Source of the DNA: Clostridia bacterium
GTDB taxonomy: Bacteria > Bacillota > Clostridia > Oscillospirales > Acutalibacteraceae
Assembly (NCBI GenBank): GCA_017403265.1
Contig: JAFQOJ010000061.1
Span: 1-54,009 of the forward strand
Direction: 5' to 3'
Length of the DNA: 54,009 bases
This document shows, piece by piece, positions 7,693 to 17,200 of the stretch; within the stretch, counting starts at the first letter, position 1; each line of letters starts with the position of its first letter. Below the pieces are notes generated by a model. The model saw nothing but the letters and a program-made list of their open reading frames with translations, was not told the DNA's origin and did no database searches. The position numbers were made by a program, and so were the translations under genes.

Positions 7693-8340
7693 TTATTTCC
7701 TCCCGATTTTAATTTTCGATTCACTACCGGCTAAAAGACGCTTTATATTGTCCTTATGCTTAATAATTACAATAAATCCCATTATCAAAATAGCCGCAAT
7801 TTGCGGAAGAGCAAGCGCGGTTTTATCTGTAAAAAAGATTGAAAGAACAACCACCGTAATAGTAGCTAAAACCGAGCCTAAGGAAACATATTTTGAAATA
7901 AAAGTAACTGCGGCAAAAACGCAAAGTCCTATTATTATGGCAATAGGACAGCAAACCGCAAAAATACCAACGCTTATTGCAACACCTTTACCACCTTTAA
8001 AACCGAAAAAGAAGGGAAAAATGTGGCCTAACATACAAGCAACGCCGCAAATATAGGCGCCTATTATACCTTTTGAAAGCTCTGCTCCTGTTTGAGCAAA
8101 CATATAATCGAATATAATTTTTCCCATATAAGAAGCCACAAAGCCTTTAAAAGCATCAAATACAAAGGTTAATATACCGGGTAATAGGCCTGCGCTTCTA
8201 AGCACATTTGTAGCGCCTGCATTACCGCTGCCAAGCTCTCTTACATCCTTTTTTGTAAAGGCCTTTGCAAAAATTACAGCAAAGTTTATACTGCCTATTA
8301 GATAAGCCGCAACAATTGTTACTATAACTGTCATAGCCAT
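7693..8340 (-). CDS. plsY: acyl-phosphate:glycerol-3-phosphate acyltransferase
   Basis: A 215-aa membrane enzyme that transfers an acyl group from acyl-phosphate to glycerol-3-phosphate, giving lysophosphatidate. Several membrane segments are visible, with the conserved loop LGSGNAGATNVLR and the GGKGVA motif characteristic of PlsY. Its ATG overlaps the der stop by one base (TAATG), indicating translational coupling. gpsA follows immediately and supplies the acceptor. Confidence 0.95.
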   Translation of the reverse strand: MAMTVIVTIVAAYLIGSINFAVIFAKAFTKKDVRELGSGNAGATNVLRSAGLLPGILTFVFDAFKGFVASYMGKIIFDYMFAQTGAELSKGIIGAYICGVACMLGHIFPFFFGFKGGKGVAISVGIFAVCCPIAIIIGLCVFAAVTFISKYVSLGSVLATITVVVLSIFFTDKTALALPQIAAILIMGFIVIIKHKDNIKRLLAGSESKIKIGRK

Positions 8341-9662
8341 TACTTATCACCTCTTTCACGAATAACAAAGCGTATTGGTGTACCCTCTAAGCCAAAAATT
8401 GAACGGATTTGGTTTTCCAAATAACGCTGATACGAAAAATGGAAAAGCTCAGCATTATTACAAAAACAAACAAATGTTGGCGGTTTAGTGGATGCCTGAG
8501 TCATATAATAAATTTTAAGGCGCTTACCCTTATCTGACGGCGGTTGAACGCGCGCAGTCGCATCTGCCAAAATATCGTTAAGCTTACCTGTAGAAATACG
8601 CATTGTATTTTGCTCGTTTACATACTTAATAAGCGAGAAAAGGCGGTCTACACGCTGACCTGTTTTAGCCGAAATAAATATAATCGGCGCATAAGGCATA
8701 AACGAAAAATCTGTCATAAGCTTTTTGCGGTAAGCATCCATTGTTTTGCCGTCTTTTTCTACGGCATCCCACTTATTTACCGCTATAATACAAGCCTTAC
8801 CTTCTTCTAAAGCCAAGCCTGCAACCTTTGAATCCTGCTCGGTGAAGCCGTCCTTACCGTCAATCATAATAACGCAAACATCAGCGCGCTCTATAGCCAT
8901 TTTAGCTCTAAGCACACTGTATTTTTCTAGCTTTTCTTCAACCTTACTCTTACGGCGAAGACCTGCAGTATCTATAAAGTTATAGGTAACACCGTCGCGC
9001 TCTATCTTAGTATCTATAGCATCGCGCGTAGTACCTGCCATGTCAGATACAATAACACGCTCTTCACCCGAAATTTGATTCACAAGTGAACTTTTGCCTG
9101 CATTAGGTTTACCTATAATAGCAACATTTATAATGTTTTCGTCTTCTTCCGCGAATTCACTTTCGGGAATATTTGCGATAACTGCATCAAGCAAATCGCC
9201 CGTACCGTGACCGTGTACCGAAGAAACAGCTATAGGCTCGCCAAGACCTAAGTTATAAAATTCGTAAAACTCCATTGGAGTCTCACCTATATTATCACAT
9301 TTATTAACACAAAGCACAATAGGCTTACCGCTTTTTTGCAGCATAGATGCCACATCCATATCAGATGCCGTAACACCGCTTTTAATATCGGTTACCATAA
9401 TAATAACCGACGCAGTATCAATTGCTAACTGTGCTTGGTTTCGCATACTTTTGAGTATAAAATCGTCGGTTTTAGGTTCTATACCGCCTGTATCTACAAA
9501 CATCATTTTCTTGCCAAGCCATTCGCCGTCGCCGTAAATACGGTCACGGGTAACACCTGGCGTATCATCAACTATAGAAAGCCGTTTGCCGAGTATTTTA
9601 TTAAATAATGTAGATTTACCTACATTTGGTCTGCCTACAACGGCAACAATCGGTTTTGCCAT
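8340..9662 (-). CDS. der: ribosome-assembly GTPase Der (EngA)
   Basis: A 440-aa GTPase needed for 50S subunit assembly. It has two tandem G domains, the diagnostic feature: first P-loop GRPNVGKST near residue 10 with DTPGVTRD and NKCD, second P-loop GKPNAGKSS near residue 185 with DMAGTTRDAID and NKWD. A C-terminal KH-like domain ends in GTPIRFVIRER. Length is normal for Der. AAGGAG precedes the ATG. The DUF512 gene lies 21 bp upstream, a conserved pairing in Clostridia. Confidence 0.97.
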   Translation of the reverse strand: MAKPIVAVVGRPNVGKSTLFNKILGKRLSIVDDTPGVTRDRIYGDGEWLGKKMMFVDTGGIEPKTDDFILKSMRNQAQLAIDTASVIIMVTDIKSGVTASDMDVASMLQKSGKPIVLCVNKCDNIGETPMEFYEFYNLGLGEPIAVSSVHGHGTGDLLDAVIANIPESEFAEEDENIINVAIIGKPNAGKSSLVNQISGEERVIVSDMAGTTRDAIDTKIERDGVTYNFIDTAGLRRKSKVEEKLEKYSVLRAKMAIERADVCVIMIDGKDGFTEQDSKVAGLALEEGKACIIAVNKWDAVEKDGKTMDAYRKKLMTDFSFMPYAPIIFISAKTGQRVDRLFSLIKYVNEQNTMRISTGKLNDILADATARVQPPSDKGKRLKIYYMTQASTKPPTFVCFCNNAELFHFSYQRYLENQIRSIFGLEGTPIRFVIRERGDK

Positions 9663-9683
9663 ACGCTTCTCCTTAAATATATA

Positions 9684-10994
9684 CTAAAATTCTTCACCTG
9701 TAATTTTGCTTATAAGCTCGTACCCATCATTATCCACAGGGGTGATTTTTACATTTAAACTCTGACTTAATTCTTCTAAAGTAACGCTATCCAAAAACAT
9801 ATCGCGCTCACTTCGTAGCATTACTGACGGGATAAGTAGCTCGTCGCCTAAATCAGCGCCTTTAAGCTGTTTTTCAATATCGGTAGCAGTAACCAAACCT
9901 GCTACAGTAATTTTAGGACCGAAAAAGTTGTTCTCAATCTTCCTAACACTACACCTTAAATTATCCCATTTTTTTAATACTTTGTCAACTATTTCCGTAA
10001 TAAGCGGATAAGCATCTACTCCCGTAGCTATAGTTATTTTGCGTTCACTCTCAATTTTATAATCAGTAAGCTTTATGGCATCTTCTGCTTCGCTCTTTAA
10101 AAGCGACCATAAGCCTACCCCGTTTTCTAACTGTAAAAACTCGCCGTAATATGAAGCAGCTGGCAACTCACGCTTTGCAATTAAATAAAATTCGTCCGAT
10201 GCATAAACGCGCCTGTTACCGTATTTTTCTAAAGTTTCTTTACCGAAGCTATCAATAATATCAATAGTTTCTTCGGCTTCCGATTTTGTAAAGCCTCTAA
10301 GCTCTGCAAGACCTTCTCTATGGCGGGTGAGTCCCACAGGTACAACCGCTACGCTTTCAACATTCTGAAGTGCGGTTAAATCCTTAAGGCTTCTTATCAG
10401 CTCTTTATCATCGTTCATATCGGGTACTAATACAATTTGGCAATTAAGCTTAATTCCCGCACTGTCAAAACGGTCTATAAGCTCTAAAACCTTGCCCGCA
10501 TTTTTATTACGCATCATTTTAACCCTTAGTTCAGGATTGGTAGTATGCACTGAAATGTTAATAGGACTTATATGCATTTTAATAATGCGCTCAATCTCGT
10601 GCTCAGTAATATTGGTTAGTGTTATATAATTTCCAAAAAGGAAGGAGAGGCGCGAGTCATCATCCTTAAAGTAAAGGCTTTCGCGCATACCTTTAGGCAA
10701 TTGGTCAATAAAGCAAAAAACACATTTATTAAGGCAAGAATGTTTCTTATCCATTAAATAGCTTGAAAACTCAAGTCCTAATTCGTCATTTTCACCTTTT
10801 CTTATACGCTTAACGCACACCTTTCCCTTATTGGTTATAAATTCTACCGTAATTTTTTCTGCATTTTGATAGAAGCGATAGTCAAGCATATCTATAATTT
10901 CATTACCGTTAAGGCTTAAAAGGGTATAACCAGCCCTTATACCATGCTTGTATGCAGGGCTTCCCTTTTCTACATAATCAATTATTACAGACAT
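9684..10994 (-). CDS. PDZ-radical SAM protein, DUF512 family
   Basis: A 436-aa protein with an N-terminal PDZ-like domain (about residues 1-75, starting with GSPAYKHGIRAGYTLLSLNG) and then a radical-SAM-like cluster motif C87-LNK-C91-VF-C94. After that come barrel strands and a C-terminal DUF512 domain. This is the conserved family seen next to der in many Clostridia; its reaction is unknown. The three cysteines should bind a [4Fe-4S] cluster that cleaves S-adenosylmethionine. Conserved position beside a ribosome-assembly GTPase suggests, but does not show, a role in RNA or ribosome modification. Confidence 0.9.
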   Translation of the reverse strand: MSVIIDYVEKGSPAYKHGIRAGYTLLSLNGNEIIDMLDYRFYQNAEKITVEFITNKGKVCVKRIRKGENDELGLEFSSYLMDKKHSCLNKCVFCFIDQLPKGMRESLYFKDDDSRLSFLFGNYITLTNITEHEIERIIKMHISPINISVHTTNPELRVKMMRNKNAGKVLELIDRFDSAGIKLNCQIVLVPDMNDDKELIRSLKDLTALQNVESVAVVPVGLTRHREGLAELRGFTKSEAEETIDIIDSFGKETLEKYGNRRVYASDEFYLIAKRELPAASYYGEFLQLENGVGLWSLLKSEAEDAIKLTDYKIESERKITIATGVDAYPLITEIVDKVLKKWDNLRCSVRKIENNFFGPKITVAGLVTATDIEKQLKGADLGDELLIPSVMLRSERDMFLDSVTLEELSQSLNVKITPVDNDGYELISKITGEEF

Positions 10995-11068
10995 TCTATC
11001 ACTTCCTTTAAATTATTACAGTAGAAAAAAATCAGAGAAGGAATTTCCCCTCTCTGATTCGGTTCGAA

Positions 11069-11248
11069 TTATTCAGAAATTGCTACAACCTCGCGGTCTC
11101 TGTATTTACCGCAAGCAGGGCAAAGTCTGTGAGGGCGCTTATAAGCACCGCAAGCACACTTTACTAAAGTAGGAGCACTTATCTTCCAAACATTATTTCT
11201 TCTTTTATCTCTTCTAGCTTTTGAATGCTTTCTCTTTGGTACTGCCAC
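11069..11248 (-). CDS. rpmF: 50S ribosomal protein L32 (GTG start)
   Basis: A 59-aa zinc-ribbon protein of the large subunit: basic N-terminus AVPKRKHSKARRDKRR and four cysteines (C-A-C and CPAC) for zinc. I place the start at GTG 11248, giving MAVPKRK as in L32 elsewhere; GGAGGTG lies 6 nt upstream. An earlier in-frame GTG at 11257 overlaps that site and cannot be the start. It lies just downstream of the DUF177 gene, the usual yceD-rpmF pair. Confidence 0.95.
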   Translation of the reverse strand: MAVPKRKHSKARRDKRRNNVWKISAPTLVKCACGAYKRPHRLCPACGKYRDREVVAISE

Positions 11249-11279
11249 GTTGGGCACCTCCTTAAATTAGTTATCAAAA

Positions 11280-11777
11280 TTAGTCTTCAAGTAATTGGGC
11301 AAGCACGGAAAGCCTCGGGTCGATTTCCTTTTCGGGACAATCGCACTTTCCGGTATTAAGGTCCTTACCGCACTTAGAACAAACTCCCTTACAGTCCTGT
11401 TTACACAAATGCTTCATTGGAAGATTTACCACCGTTTCGGTATAAACAAAATCATCCAAATCCATTTTCATATCTGGGACTAAAAGTATTGTGTCGCTAT
11501 CCTCACCCTCGATAGAGGTTGCCAAGATTTTATCTACCTCTACTGTTACAGCCGCAGTGGTTGGTTTGCCACAACGGTCGCAAGGGGCGGAAAACTCGAG
11601 CACAATTTGTGCAAGTAGCCTTACAAGACTTGCTTTGTTAGAAATAGTACCCTTAAAGCTTACGGGGTTTTTGAGCGGAAACAGACCCGCATACTCAAAG
11701 TTACTTAAATCCAACGAATAATCCACCGGAACAGAAGCGCCATCATTAACAAAAATGCTTTTTAAATCAATAATCAT
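11280..11777 (-). CDS. DUF177 (YceD-like) protein
   Basis: About 165 aa from the ATG at 11777, preceded by AGGAGTG. An N-terminal beta-rich half is followed by a C-terminal cysteine cluster (C-K-Q-D-C, C-S-K-C, C-D-C) that looks metal-binding. YceD/DUF177 proteins are encoded just upstream of rpmF in most bacteria and have been linked to 23S rRNA accumulation. The frame stays open further upstream, but a consensus promoter at 11805-11833 lies there, so the longer version is not real. Confidence 0.9.
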   Translation of the reverse strand: MIIDLKSIFVNDGASVPVDYSLDLSNFEYAGLFPLKNPVSFKGTISNKASLVRLLAQIVLEFSAPCDRCGKPTTAAVTVEVDKILATSIEGEDSDTILLVPDMKMDLDDFVYTETVVNLPMKHLCKQDCKGVCSKCGKDLNTGKCDCPEKEIDPRLSVLAQLLED

Positions 11778-11804
11778 ACTTCCACTCCTAATGTCACAAA
11801 GATT

Positions 11805-11833
11805 ATTATATATATTTAAGCCGCGTTTGTCAA
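11805..11833 (-). promoter_or_regulatory. sigma-A promoter of the DUF177-rpmF operon
   Basis: Minus strand: TTGACA (11833-11828), 17-bp spacer, TATAAT (11810-11805). Perfect consensus. Confidence 0.85.
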
Positions 11834-11847
11834 GCACTTTTTATCGC

Positions 11848-11886
11848 TATTCTCAAAAAACAGGTAGCTTTCGCCACCCGTTTTTT
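11848..11886 (-). terminator. terminator after the small P-loop gene
   Basis: Minus strand: CGGGTGGC-GAAA-GCTACCTG (two G-U pairs, GAAA tetraloop) followed by TTTTTTG. Confidence 0.7.
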
Positions 11887-11901
11887 AAAGTTGGATATTA
11901 A

Positions 11902-12312
11902 TTAGTTGCAAACTTCTGCAATATTGAAAAGCTTTTCAGGTAATTCTTCTTTATCAGCAGAAACCGTGAATACAAATTCAACATCGTCTATTTTAGCAAT
12001 TCTTTCAAAGAAAGCGCAAAGCTCATCATAATCGCGAGTGCCTATTCTAAGGGTTGCGTCACCGAAAATATGTGTAACATCGTGGTTACCTGATTTAATA
12101 CCTGCTAACATACCGTAATATTCGCCATAGCCTGAAATACCAAAGCTATCAGCATCAATAAGACGTGCTTTATGAGTAACAGAATAGGTTAAGGTGTCAC
12201 CCTTTTCAATGCAAACTACATTGCCAAGACTAGTTTTAGTAGTTTCGTTTACCATATCTACTAACAACTTGGTTTTACCTGAACCTCTTCTTCCAATAAT
12301 GATTTTAATCAT
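11902..12312 (-). CDS. small P-loop NTPase-like protein of unknown function
   Basis: A 136-aa protein starting MIKIIIGRRGSGKT, a clear Walker A motif at residues 7-14. After it, DAT and a VEFVFTVSADKEELP stretch resemble a degenerate sensor region; no confident Walker B is seen. The size is that of a bare P-loop core with no effector domain. It lies downstream of pgi, same strand, with a 51-bp gap and AAGGAGTG before its ATG, so cotranscription with pgi is likely. I do not recognise a named family. Confidence 0.75.
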   Translation of the reverse strand: MIKIIIGRRGSGKTKLLVDMVNETTKTSLGNVVCIEKGDTLTYSVTHKARLIDADSFGISGYGEYYGMLAGIKSGNHDVTHIFGDATLRIGTRDYDELCAFFERIAKIDDVEFVFTVSADKEELPEKLFNIAEVCN

Positions 12313-12363
12313 TTAGATCACTCCTTCATATTTTAACTGCAAAAGCAGTAATTTCTAATTATA

Positions 12364-13701
12364 TTATTTGCCTAGGCGCTTTTCAAGCTCTTCTTTTTGA
12401 GCTTCATAGCCCGGCTTGCCTAAAAGAGCAAACATATTCTTTTTATAGCTTTCAACACCTGGTTGGTCAAAGGGATTAACACCTAAAAGGTAACCCGAAA
12501 TTGCACAAGCTTTTTCAAAGAAGTAAATAAGTCTGCCTAAGTTTTCTTCGTCAGCTTTATCTACATTGATTACAAAGTTAGGAACACCGCCGTCGGTATG
12601 AGCTAAAATAGTACCCTCAAACGCTTTTTGGTTTACAAAAGCCATAGGTTTGCCGGCAAGGAAATTTAATCCGTCGCCGTCGTTATCTTCTTTTTCTATA
12701 ATAACATCCTTCTCGCTTTCAGCAATATTAACTACAGTTTCAAAGAGTATTCTTTGACCGTCCTGAATATACTGACCCATAGAGTGTAAATATGTAGAGA
12801 ATGTAACAGAAGCGGGGAAAAGACCCTTATTATCCTTACCTTCGCTCTCACCGAAAAGCTGTTTAAACCATTCAGCCATCATAGTAAAGCGTGGTTCATA
12901 AGATACCAAAAGCTCAACAGTTTTACCCTTGCGGTATAAAGCGTTACGCAAAGCTGCGTATGTATAGCAGTCGTTATTGTCTAAATCGGTAGATGCGTAT
13001 TCCTTTGAAGCCTCACGTGCACCGTACATTAAAGCATCAATATCAGCACCCGAAGCAGCAATAGGTAATAGACCAACTGCAGTAAGTACAGAGAAACGGC
13101 CTCCCACATCATCCGGCACTACAAAGCACTCGTAACCCTTGGCGTCTGCCAATTGCTTAAGTGTACCTCTTGCCTTATCGGTAGTACAGTAAATACGCTT
13201 TGCAGCTTCTTCTTCGCCGTACTGCTCTTCTAAATATTTACGCAATACGCGGAAGGCTATCGCAGGCTCGGTAGTAGTACCCGACTTAGAGATAATGTTT
13301 ACCGAAACACGCTTACCTTCACAAAGCTTTAAAATATCATCAAGATAAGAGCCGCTTATATTATTACCTGCAAAATAAACCTTAGGCCCGTTTGTTAAAT
13401 CGTTATAGAAAGGACCTTTCAAAAATTCGATAGCCGCTCTCGCACCTAAGTACGAACCGCCTATACCGATAACTATTAAAACATCAGTATCTTCTTTAAT
13501 TTTTTGTGCGGCCTTTTTAATGCGAGCAAACTCTTCCTTATCGTAATCGGTAGGCAAATTTACCCAACCTAAGAAATCATTTCCAAGACCTGATTTTTCT
13601 TCAACCATTTTGTGTGCGGCTTCTACCTGAGTTTTTAAGCCTACGATATCGTTCTCGCGTAAAAAGTCACGCGCAAACGACGAATTAAATTTAACTGCCA
13701 T
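12364..13701 (-). CDS. pgi: glucose-6-phosphate isomerase
   Basis: 445 aa. Interconverts glucose-6-phosphate and fructose-6-phosphate in glycolysis. Family motifs are present: [11 protein letters not shown] (sugar-phosphate loop), [28 protein letters not shown] and the late [14 protein letters not shown] signature. The length equals that of the short Bacillus-type enzymes. I start at ATG 13701 (AAGGTG 6 nt before); an in-frame GTG at 13710 lies inside that site. It has a good promoter of its own. Confidence 0.96.
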   Translation of the reverse strand: MAVKFNSSFARDFLRENDIVGLKTQVEAAHKMVEEKSGLGNDFLGWVNLPTDYDKEEFARIKKAAQKIKEDTDVLIVIGIGGSYLGARAAIEFLKGPFYNDLTNGPKVYFAGNNISGSYLDDILKLCEGKRVSVNIISKSGTTTEPAIAFRVLRKYLEEQYGEEEAAKRIYCTTDKARGTLKQLADAKGYECFVVPDDVGGRFSVLTAVGLLPIAASGADIDALMYGAREASKEYASTDLDNNDCYTYAALRNALYRKGKTVELLVSYEPRFTMMAEWFKQLFGESEGKDNKGLFPASVTFSTYLHSMGQYIQDGQRILFETVVNIAESEKDVIIEKEDNDGDGLNFLAGKPMAFVNQKAFEGTILAHTDGGVPNFVINVDKADEENLGRLIYFFEKACAISGYLLGVNPFDQPGVESYKKNMFALLGKPGYEAQKEELEKRLGK

Positions 13702-13732
13702 TGTTTTCACCTTTACTTTATTAGTTAATTAT

Positions 13733-13761
13733 ATTTTACAATATAATACACTTTTTTTCAA
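13733..13761 (-). promoter_or_regulatory. sigma-A promoter of pgi
   Basis: Minus strand: TTGAAA (13761-13756), 17-bp spacer, TAAAAT (13738-13733). Confidence 0.7.
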
Positions 13762-13789
13762 GTAAAATTATATATATTTATAAAAAAGT

Positions 13790-14992
13790 TTACAAAGTTA
13801 ATATTGCGCTTAAAATCCAGCGCAAAGTAACCCATAAACTAAGCTTCTCTACGTCTTCGCCCGCGGTTATCGGCAAGCGCCCTATTTGTGAGTCTTTATT
13901 ATAAATATTAACATATCCTAAAATATCTCCCTTTTTAACGGGTGCCGTAATATTTTTCTTCCACTGTGTTTCTCGTTTTATTTCATCCTTTTGCTTTTTA
14001 GGTAAAAGAATGTTAACCACACCGTCACAAGATATGTTTACACTTTTTTTTACACCCTTTTCCAAATTTACGGTTTTCTCTTTAAGCTCGCTTTTAAGCT
14101 CTCGAAAGCTATAGTTTGCAAAACCATAATCAAGCAGTTTTTTGGCGCCTGCGAAACGGTCGTCACTACTCTCTCCTGCCATTACCACCGCTACAAGCTC
14201 CATACCATCACGCTGTGCCGTTGCCGAAAGGCAGTATTTAGCCTTACTTGTGGTACCTGTTTTAAGCCCTGTAGTACCTCTATAAAATCTCACAAGCTTA
14301 TTAGTATTTACAAGCTCGCTTTCACCGTTACGCAAGGAATCCATCCAAACGGTAGAATACTTTTTTATAAGCGGATATTTTATAAGTCTTGCCGACATAA
14401 CCGCCACATCGTGAGCGGTTGTATAATGATTATCGGAATCAAGTCCCGTACAGTTTTCAAAATTGGTGCTATTCATTCCAAGCTCTTTTGCACGCTTATT
14501 CATAAGCTCTACAAAGCCTTCTTCACTGCCGCAAATGGCTTCGCCCAAGGCCACGCAGGCATCATTAGCCGATGCTATAACTGTAGCCTTTAAAAGCTCG
14601 TGAACCGTCATACCCTCCCCCGGTTCTAACCAAATCTGACTGCCACCCATACTGCAAGCGTGCTCGGATGCATTTACAACAGTTTCAAGCGATAAATCAC
14701 CGCGTTCTAATGCCTCCATTACAAGCAGTAAAGGCATTATTTTAGTGATAGACGCAGGGGCTAATTGTTCATCGGCATTTTGTTCATAAAGTATCTGCCC
14801 TGTGTAAGGCTCTAAAAGTATTGCCGATTTTGCTTTAATATCAAGCTTTGTACCGATATCGGTCTTTTGGCTCGATGTTGGAAACGGCACATTTATATCA
14901 CTAACGTCACATTCACTTGAGACTGTTTTGGCAAAGCAATTAACTGAAAAACACAAACAAAGACTGAGACACAAGCATATAAACCTTTTCAA
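13790..14992 (-). CDS. D-alanyl-D-alanine carboxypeptidase (DacF/DacB-type PBP5 family)
   Basis: About 400 aa, exported, peptidase family S11. It removes the terminal D-Ala from peptidoglycan pentapeptides. After a signal peptide (hydrophobic, Cys-rich, ending near FA) the three active-site motifs appear: SITK (catalytic Ser near residue 81), SAND and KTGTT. A C-terminal beta domain and a final hydrophobic helix suited to membrane attachment follow. I prefer the TTG at 14992, which starts MKRFICLC and stands about 10 nt after AAAGGG; the GTG at 15001 is too close to that site. Confidence 0.92.
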   Translation of the reverse strand: MKRFICLCLSLCLCFSVNCFAKTVSSECDVSDINVPFPTSSQKTDIGTKLDIKAKSAILLEPYTGQILYEQNADEQLAPASITKIMPLLLVMEALERGDLSLETVVNASEHACSMGGSQIWLEPGEGMTVHELLKATVIASANDACVALGEAICGSEEGFVELMNKRAKELGMNSTNFENCTGLDSDNHYTTAHDVAVMSARLIKYPLIKKYSTVWMDSLRNGESELVNTNKLVRFYRGTTGLKTGTTSKAKYCLSATAQRDGMELVAVVMAGESSDDRFAGAKKLLDYGFANYSFRELKSELKEKTVNLEKGVKKSVNISCDGVVNILLPKKQKDEIKRETQWKKNITAPVKKGDILGYVNIYNKDSQIGRLPITAGEDVEKLSLWVTLRWILSAILTL

Positions 14993-15071
14993 AAAAAGCA
15001 CACCCTTTTATTTTTGGTAAGCGAAGCTTTCGCCTACTTATCTATAAAAGGATATGCCTTGAATTTTTATT

Positions 15072-16112
15072 CTATTCCCCTACTATTGTTCCGCCGCCTA
15101 CTACAATATCGCCATCGTAAAAAACTGCGGCCTGTCCCGCGCTTGGCGCTCTTTGAGGTACGGTGAATTCAATCAAAACCTGATTATTATCCAGCGGTTT
15201 AATAATAGCTTCTTGCTCTTTTTGACTGTAACGCAGTTTTACAGTAACCGCCATTTCACTCTCTAATTTATCAAATGGAATGAAATTAACATCCTTTACT
15301 AAAACCGTTTTATGAAAAAGATGCTCGCTATCCCCTAAAACAACGGTGTTTTTTTCTGCATTTTTAGAAATCACAAAAGCAGGCTTGCCAAGTGCTATAG
15401 AAAGCCCTTTGCGCTGACCTATTGTGTAATGAATAACACCCTTATGCTCACCTAATTTTTCACCGTTTATATTAAGATAGTCACCCTTTTGCGAAATATA
15501 GCCTGCCGTTTTTTCAATAAAATCGGCATAGTCGCCGTCAGGCACAAAGCATATATCCTGACTATCCTTTTTCTTGGCATTTATAAGGTTTTCCTTTTCG
15601 GCAATTTCGCGAGCTTTCGCCTTAGTAATACTACCCAAAGGGAATTCTACACTTGAAAGTTGTTCTTGTGTTAAGCAGTAAAGCACATAGGTTTGGTCTT
15701 TTTCTTTATCCTCTGCCTTGCAAAGCAGATATCTGCCGTCTTCTCTTTTTTTGATTTGAGCATAATGCCCTGTAGCAATTTTTGTATAGCCGTGCTCGCG
15801 GGCAATATCCAACATTTTGCCGAATTTAATATACTTATTGCAAACAATACAAGGGTTTGGTGTTCTGCCTGCAATATACTCATCTATAAAATTGTCTATA
15901 ACCTTTTGCTTGAAATCCGCTTTTAATTCTACTGAAAAATGCTCAATGCCCAATTTTTTACAAACTGATGCAGCATCCTTTATATTATCAGTATCAAAGC
16001 TATCGTTAAGATTTAAGGTTACACCGCCTACGGCAAAACCTTGGTTTTTCAAAAGAACAGCGCAAGCAGATGAATCCACACCGCCGCTCATACCTACTAA
16101 AACTTTTTCCAA
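15072..16112 (-). CDS. mnmA: tRNA-specific 2-thiouridylase MnmA (TTG start)
   Basis: A 346-aa cytosolic enzyme that adds the 2-thio group to the wobble uridine of Lys, Glu and Gln tRNAs. Visible: the PP-loop SGGVDSS (9-15), the catalytic cysteine in TPNPCIVCN, the second cysteine in SQDICFVPDGDY and the C-terminal RYSQKEQEA / PSAGQAAVFYDGD region. The start is TTG: the codon at 16110-16112 follows AGGAG by seven bases and is the only candidate that keeps the N-terminal strand. It lies downstream of pfkA with a hairpin between. Confidence 0.95.
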   Translation of the reverse strand: MEKVLVGMSGGVDSSACAVLLKNQGFAVGGVTLNLNDSFDTDNIKDAASVCKKLGIEHFSVELKADFKQKVIDNFIDEYIAGRTPNPCIVCNKYIKFGKMLDIAREHGYTKIATGHYAQIKKREDGRYLLCKAEDKEKDQTYVLYCLTQEQLSSVEFPLGSITKAKAREIAEKENLINAKKKDSQDICFVPDGDYADFIEKTAGYISQKGDYLNINGEKLGEHKGVIHYTIGQRKGLSIALGKPAFVISKNAEKNTVVLGDSEHLFHKTVLVKDVNFIPFDKLESEMAVTVKLRYSQKEQEAIIKPLDNNQVLIEFTVPQRAPSAGQAAVFYDGDIVVGGGTIVGE

Positions 16113-16129
16113 TATATACTCCTTTAAAA

Positions 16130-16157
16130 CAAAGAGCCGATGTAAATCGGCTCTTGT
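16130..16157 (-). terminator. hairpin between pfkA and mnmA
   Basis: Perfect 10-bp stem AAGAGCCGAT (16132-16141) / ATCGGCTCTT (16146-16155), loop GTAA. On the minus strand it is followed by TTGTTTT, so it should terminate or attenuate transcription from pfkA into mnmA. Confidence 0.7.
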
Positions 16158-16162
16158 AAAAT

Positions 16163-17122
16163 TTATATTGCTGTAATATCAGCCAAGGTGCAAAGATTAT
16201 CTTCTAGCCCCTTTGTCATATTAAGGGCTTCGTAAATATCGTAATTTACAACCTCACCCAATTTATAAGCAACAACGCGATTGCCGATGCCTTCCTTTAA
16301 AAGCTGTACCGCAGCAAAGCCCATTTGCGTAGCAATAAGACGGTCACGAAGTGTAGGACTACCGCCGCGCTGAACGTGACCTAAAATAGTACCGCGAGTT
16401 TCAATACCTGTAGCGGCTTCAATCTTTTCAGCCATTTCGGTAACACCGCCAACACCTTCTGCCACCATAACTATGAAATGCTTTTTACCCATCCTCTGAG
16501 TTTCTTTAATCTTTTCAATTACAGCGTTAAGGTCATTTTCGCGTTCAGGAACCAAAACTGCAAGTGCGCCAACGCCGATAGCGGTACGAAGAGCTAAGTG
16601 ACCTGCGTGTCTGCCCATAACTTCAACAACACTGCAGCGCTCGTGAGAATCACATGTATCGCGAAGCCTGTCCACCATCTGTATAACAGTATTCATAGCA
16701 GTATCAAAACCGATTGTATATTCGGTTGAAGTAATATCATTATCAATAGTTGCAGGAACGCCAACACAAGGAATGCCCGCTAAAGATAAATCGCGAGCAC
16801 CGCGGAAAGAACCGTCGCCGCCGATTACTACAATACCTTCTATGCCGTGCTTTTTGCAGTTTTCAACCGCCTCAGCAACACCTTCTTGGGTCTTAAAACG
16901 CGGGCTTCTTGCACTGTAAAGCATAGTTCCGCCAAGTTGTATAATACCTGAAACCGCACGTGAATCTAAATCAATAATATCGCCTTCCATAAGGCCGTTA
17001 TATCCACGACGGATACCCTTTACCTTAATACCATTATAAACGGCAGTTCTTACAACAGCACGAACAGCCGCGTTCATACCGGGAGCATCGCCGCCCGATG
17101 TTAATACACCTATAGTTTTCAT
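16163..17122 (-). CDS. pfkA: ATP-dependent 6-phosphofructokinase
   Basis: A 319-aa enzyme committing fructose-6-phosphate to glycolysis. GGDAPGMNA near the N-terminus (ATP site), GGDGSFRGA, the catalytic PATIDNDI, and MGRHAGHLAL are all present. Its length matches the bacterial PfkA tetramer subunit. GGAAGTG precedes the ATG. It sits 78 bp downstream of dnaE on the same strand, a common clostridial arrangement. Confidence 0.97.
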   Translation of the reverse strand: MKTIGVLTSGGDAPGMNAAVRAVVRTAVYNGIKVKGIRRGYNGLMEGDIIDLDSRAVSGIIQLGGTMLYSARSPRFKTQEGVAEAVENCKKHGIEGIVVIGGDGSFRGARDLSLAGIPCVGVPATIDNDITSTEYTIGFDTAMNTVIQMVDRLRDTCDSHERCSVVEVMGRHAGHLALRTAIGVGALAVLVPERENDLNAVIEKIKETQRMGKKHFIVMVAEGVGGVTEMAEKIEAATGIETRGTILGHVQRGGSPTLRDRLIATQMGFAAVQLLKEGIGNRVVAYKLGEVVNYDIYEALNMTKGLEDNLCTLADITAI

Positions 17123-17200
17123 AAAATCACTTCCAAAATATAATGCTACATTACAGTATAACCGATTGTTGTTAATTTTTCAACAATTTTTTTAATATAT

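Noticed and set aside
15005..15045. Stem GTAAGCGAA / TTCGCCTAC upstream of the carboxypeptidase gene
   Set aside because: There is one mismatch and no T run on either side; it may be a leader structure, but the sequence alone does not support a call.
17160..17200. Hairpin ATTGTTG / CAACAAT after dnaE, with T run on the plus strand
   Set aside because: The T run is on the wrong strand for dnaE, the stem is only 7 bp and no plus-strand gene ends there.
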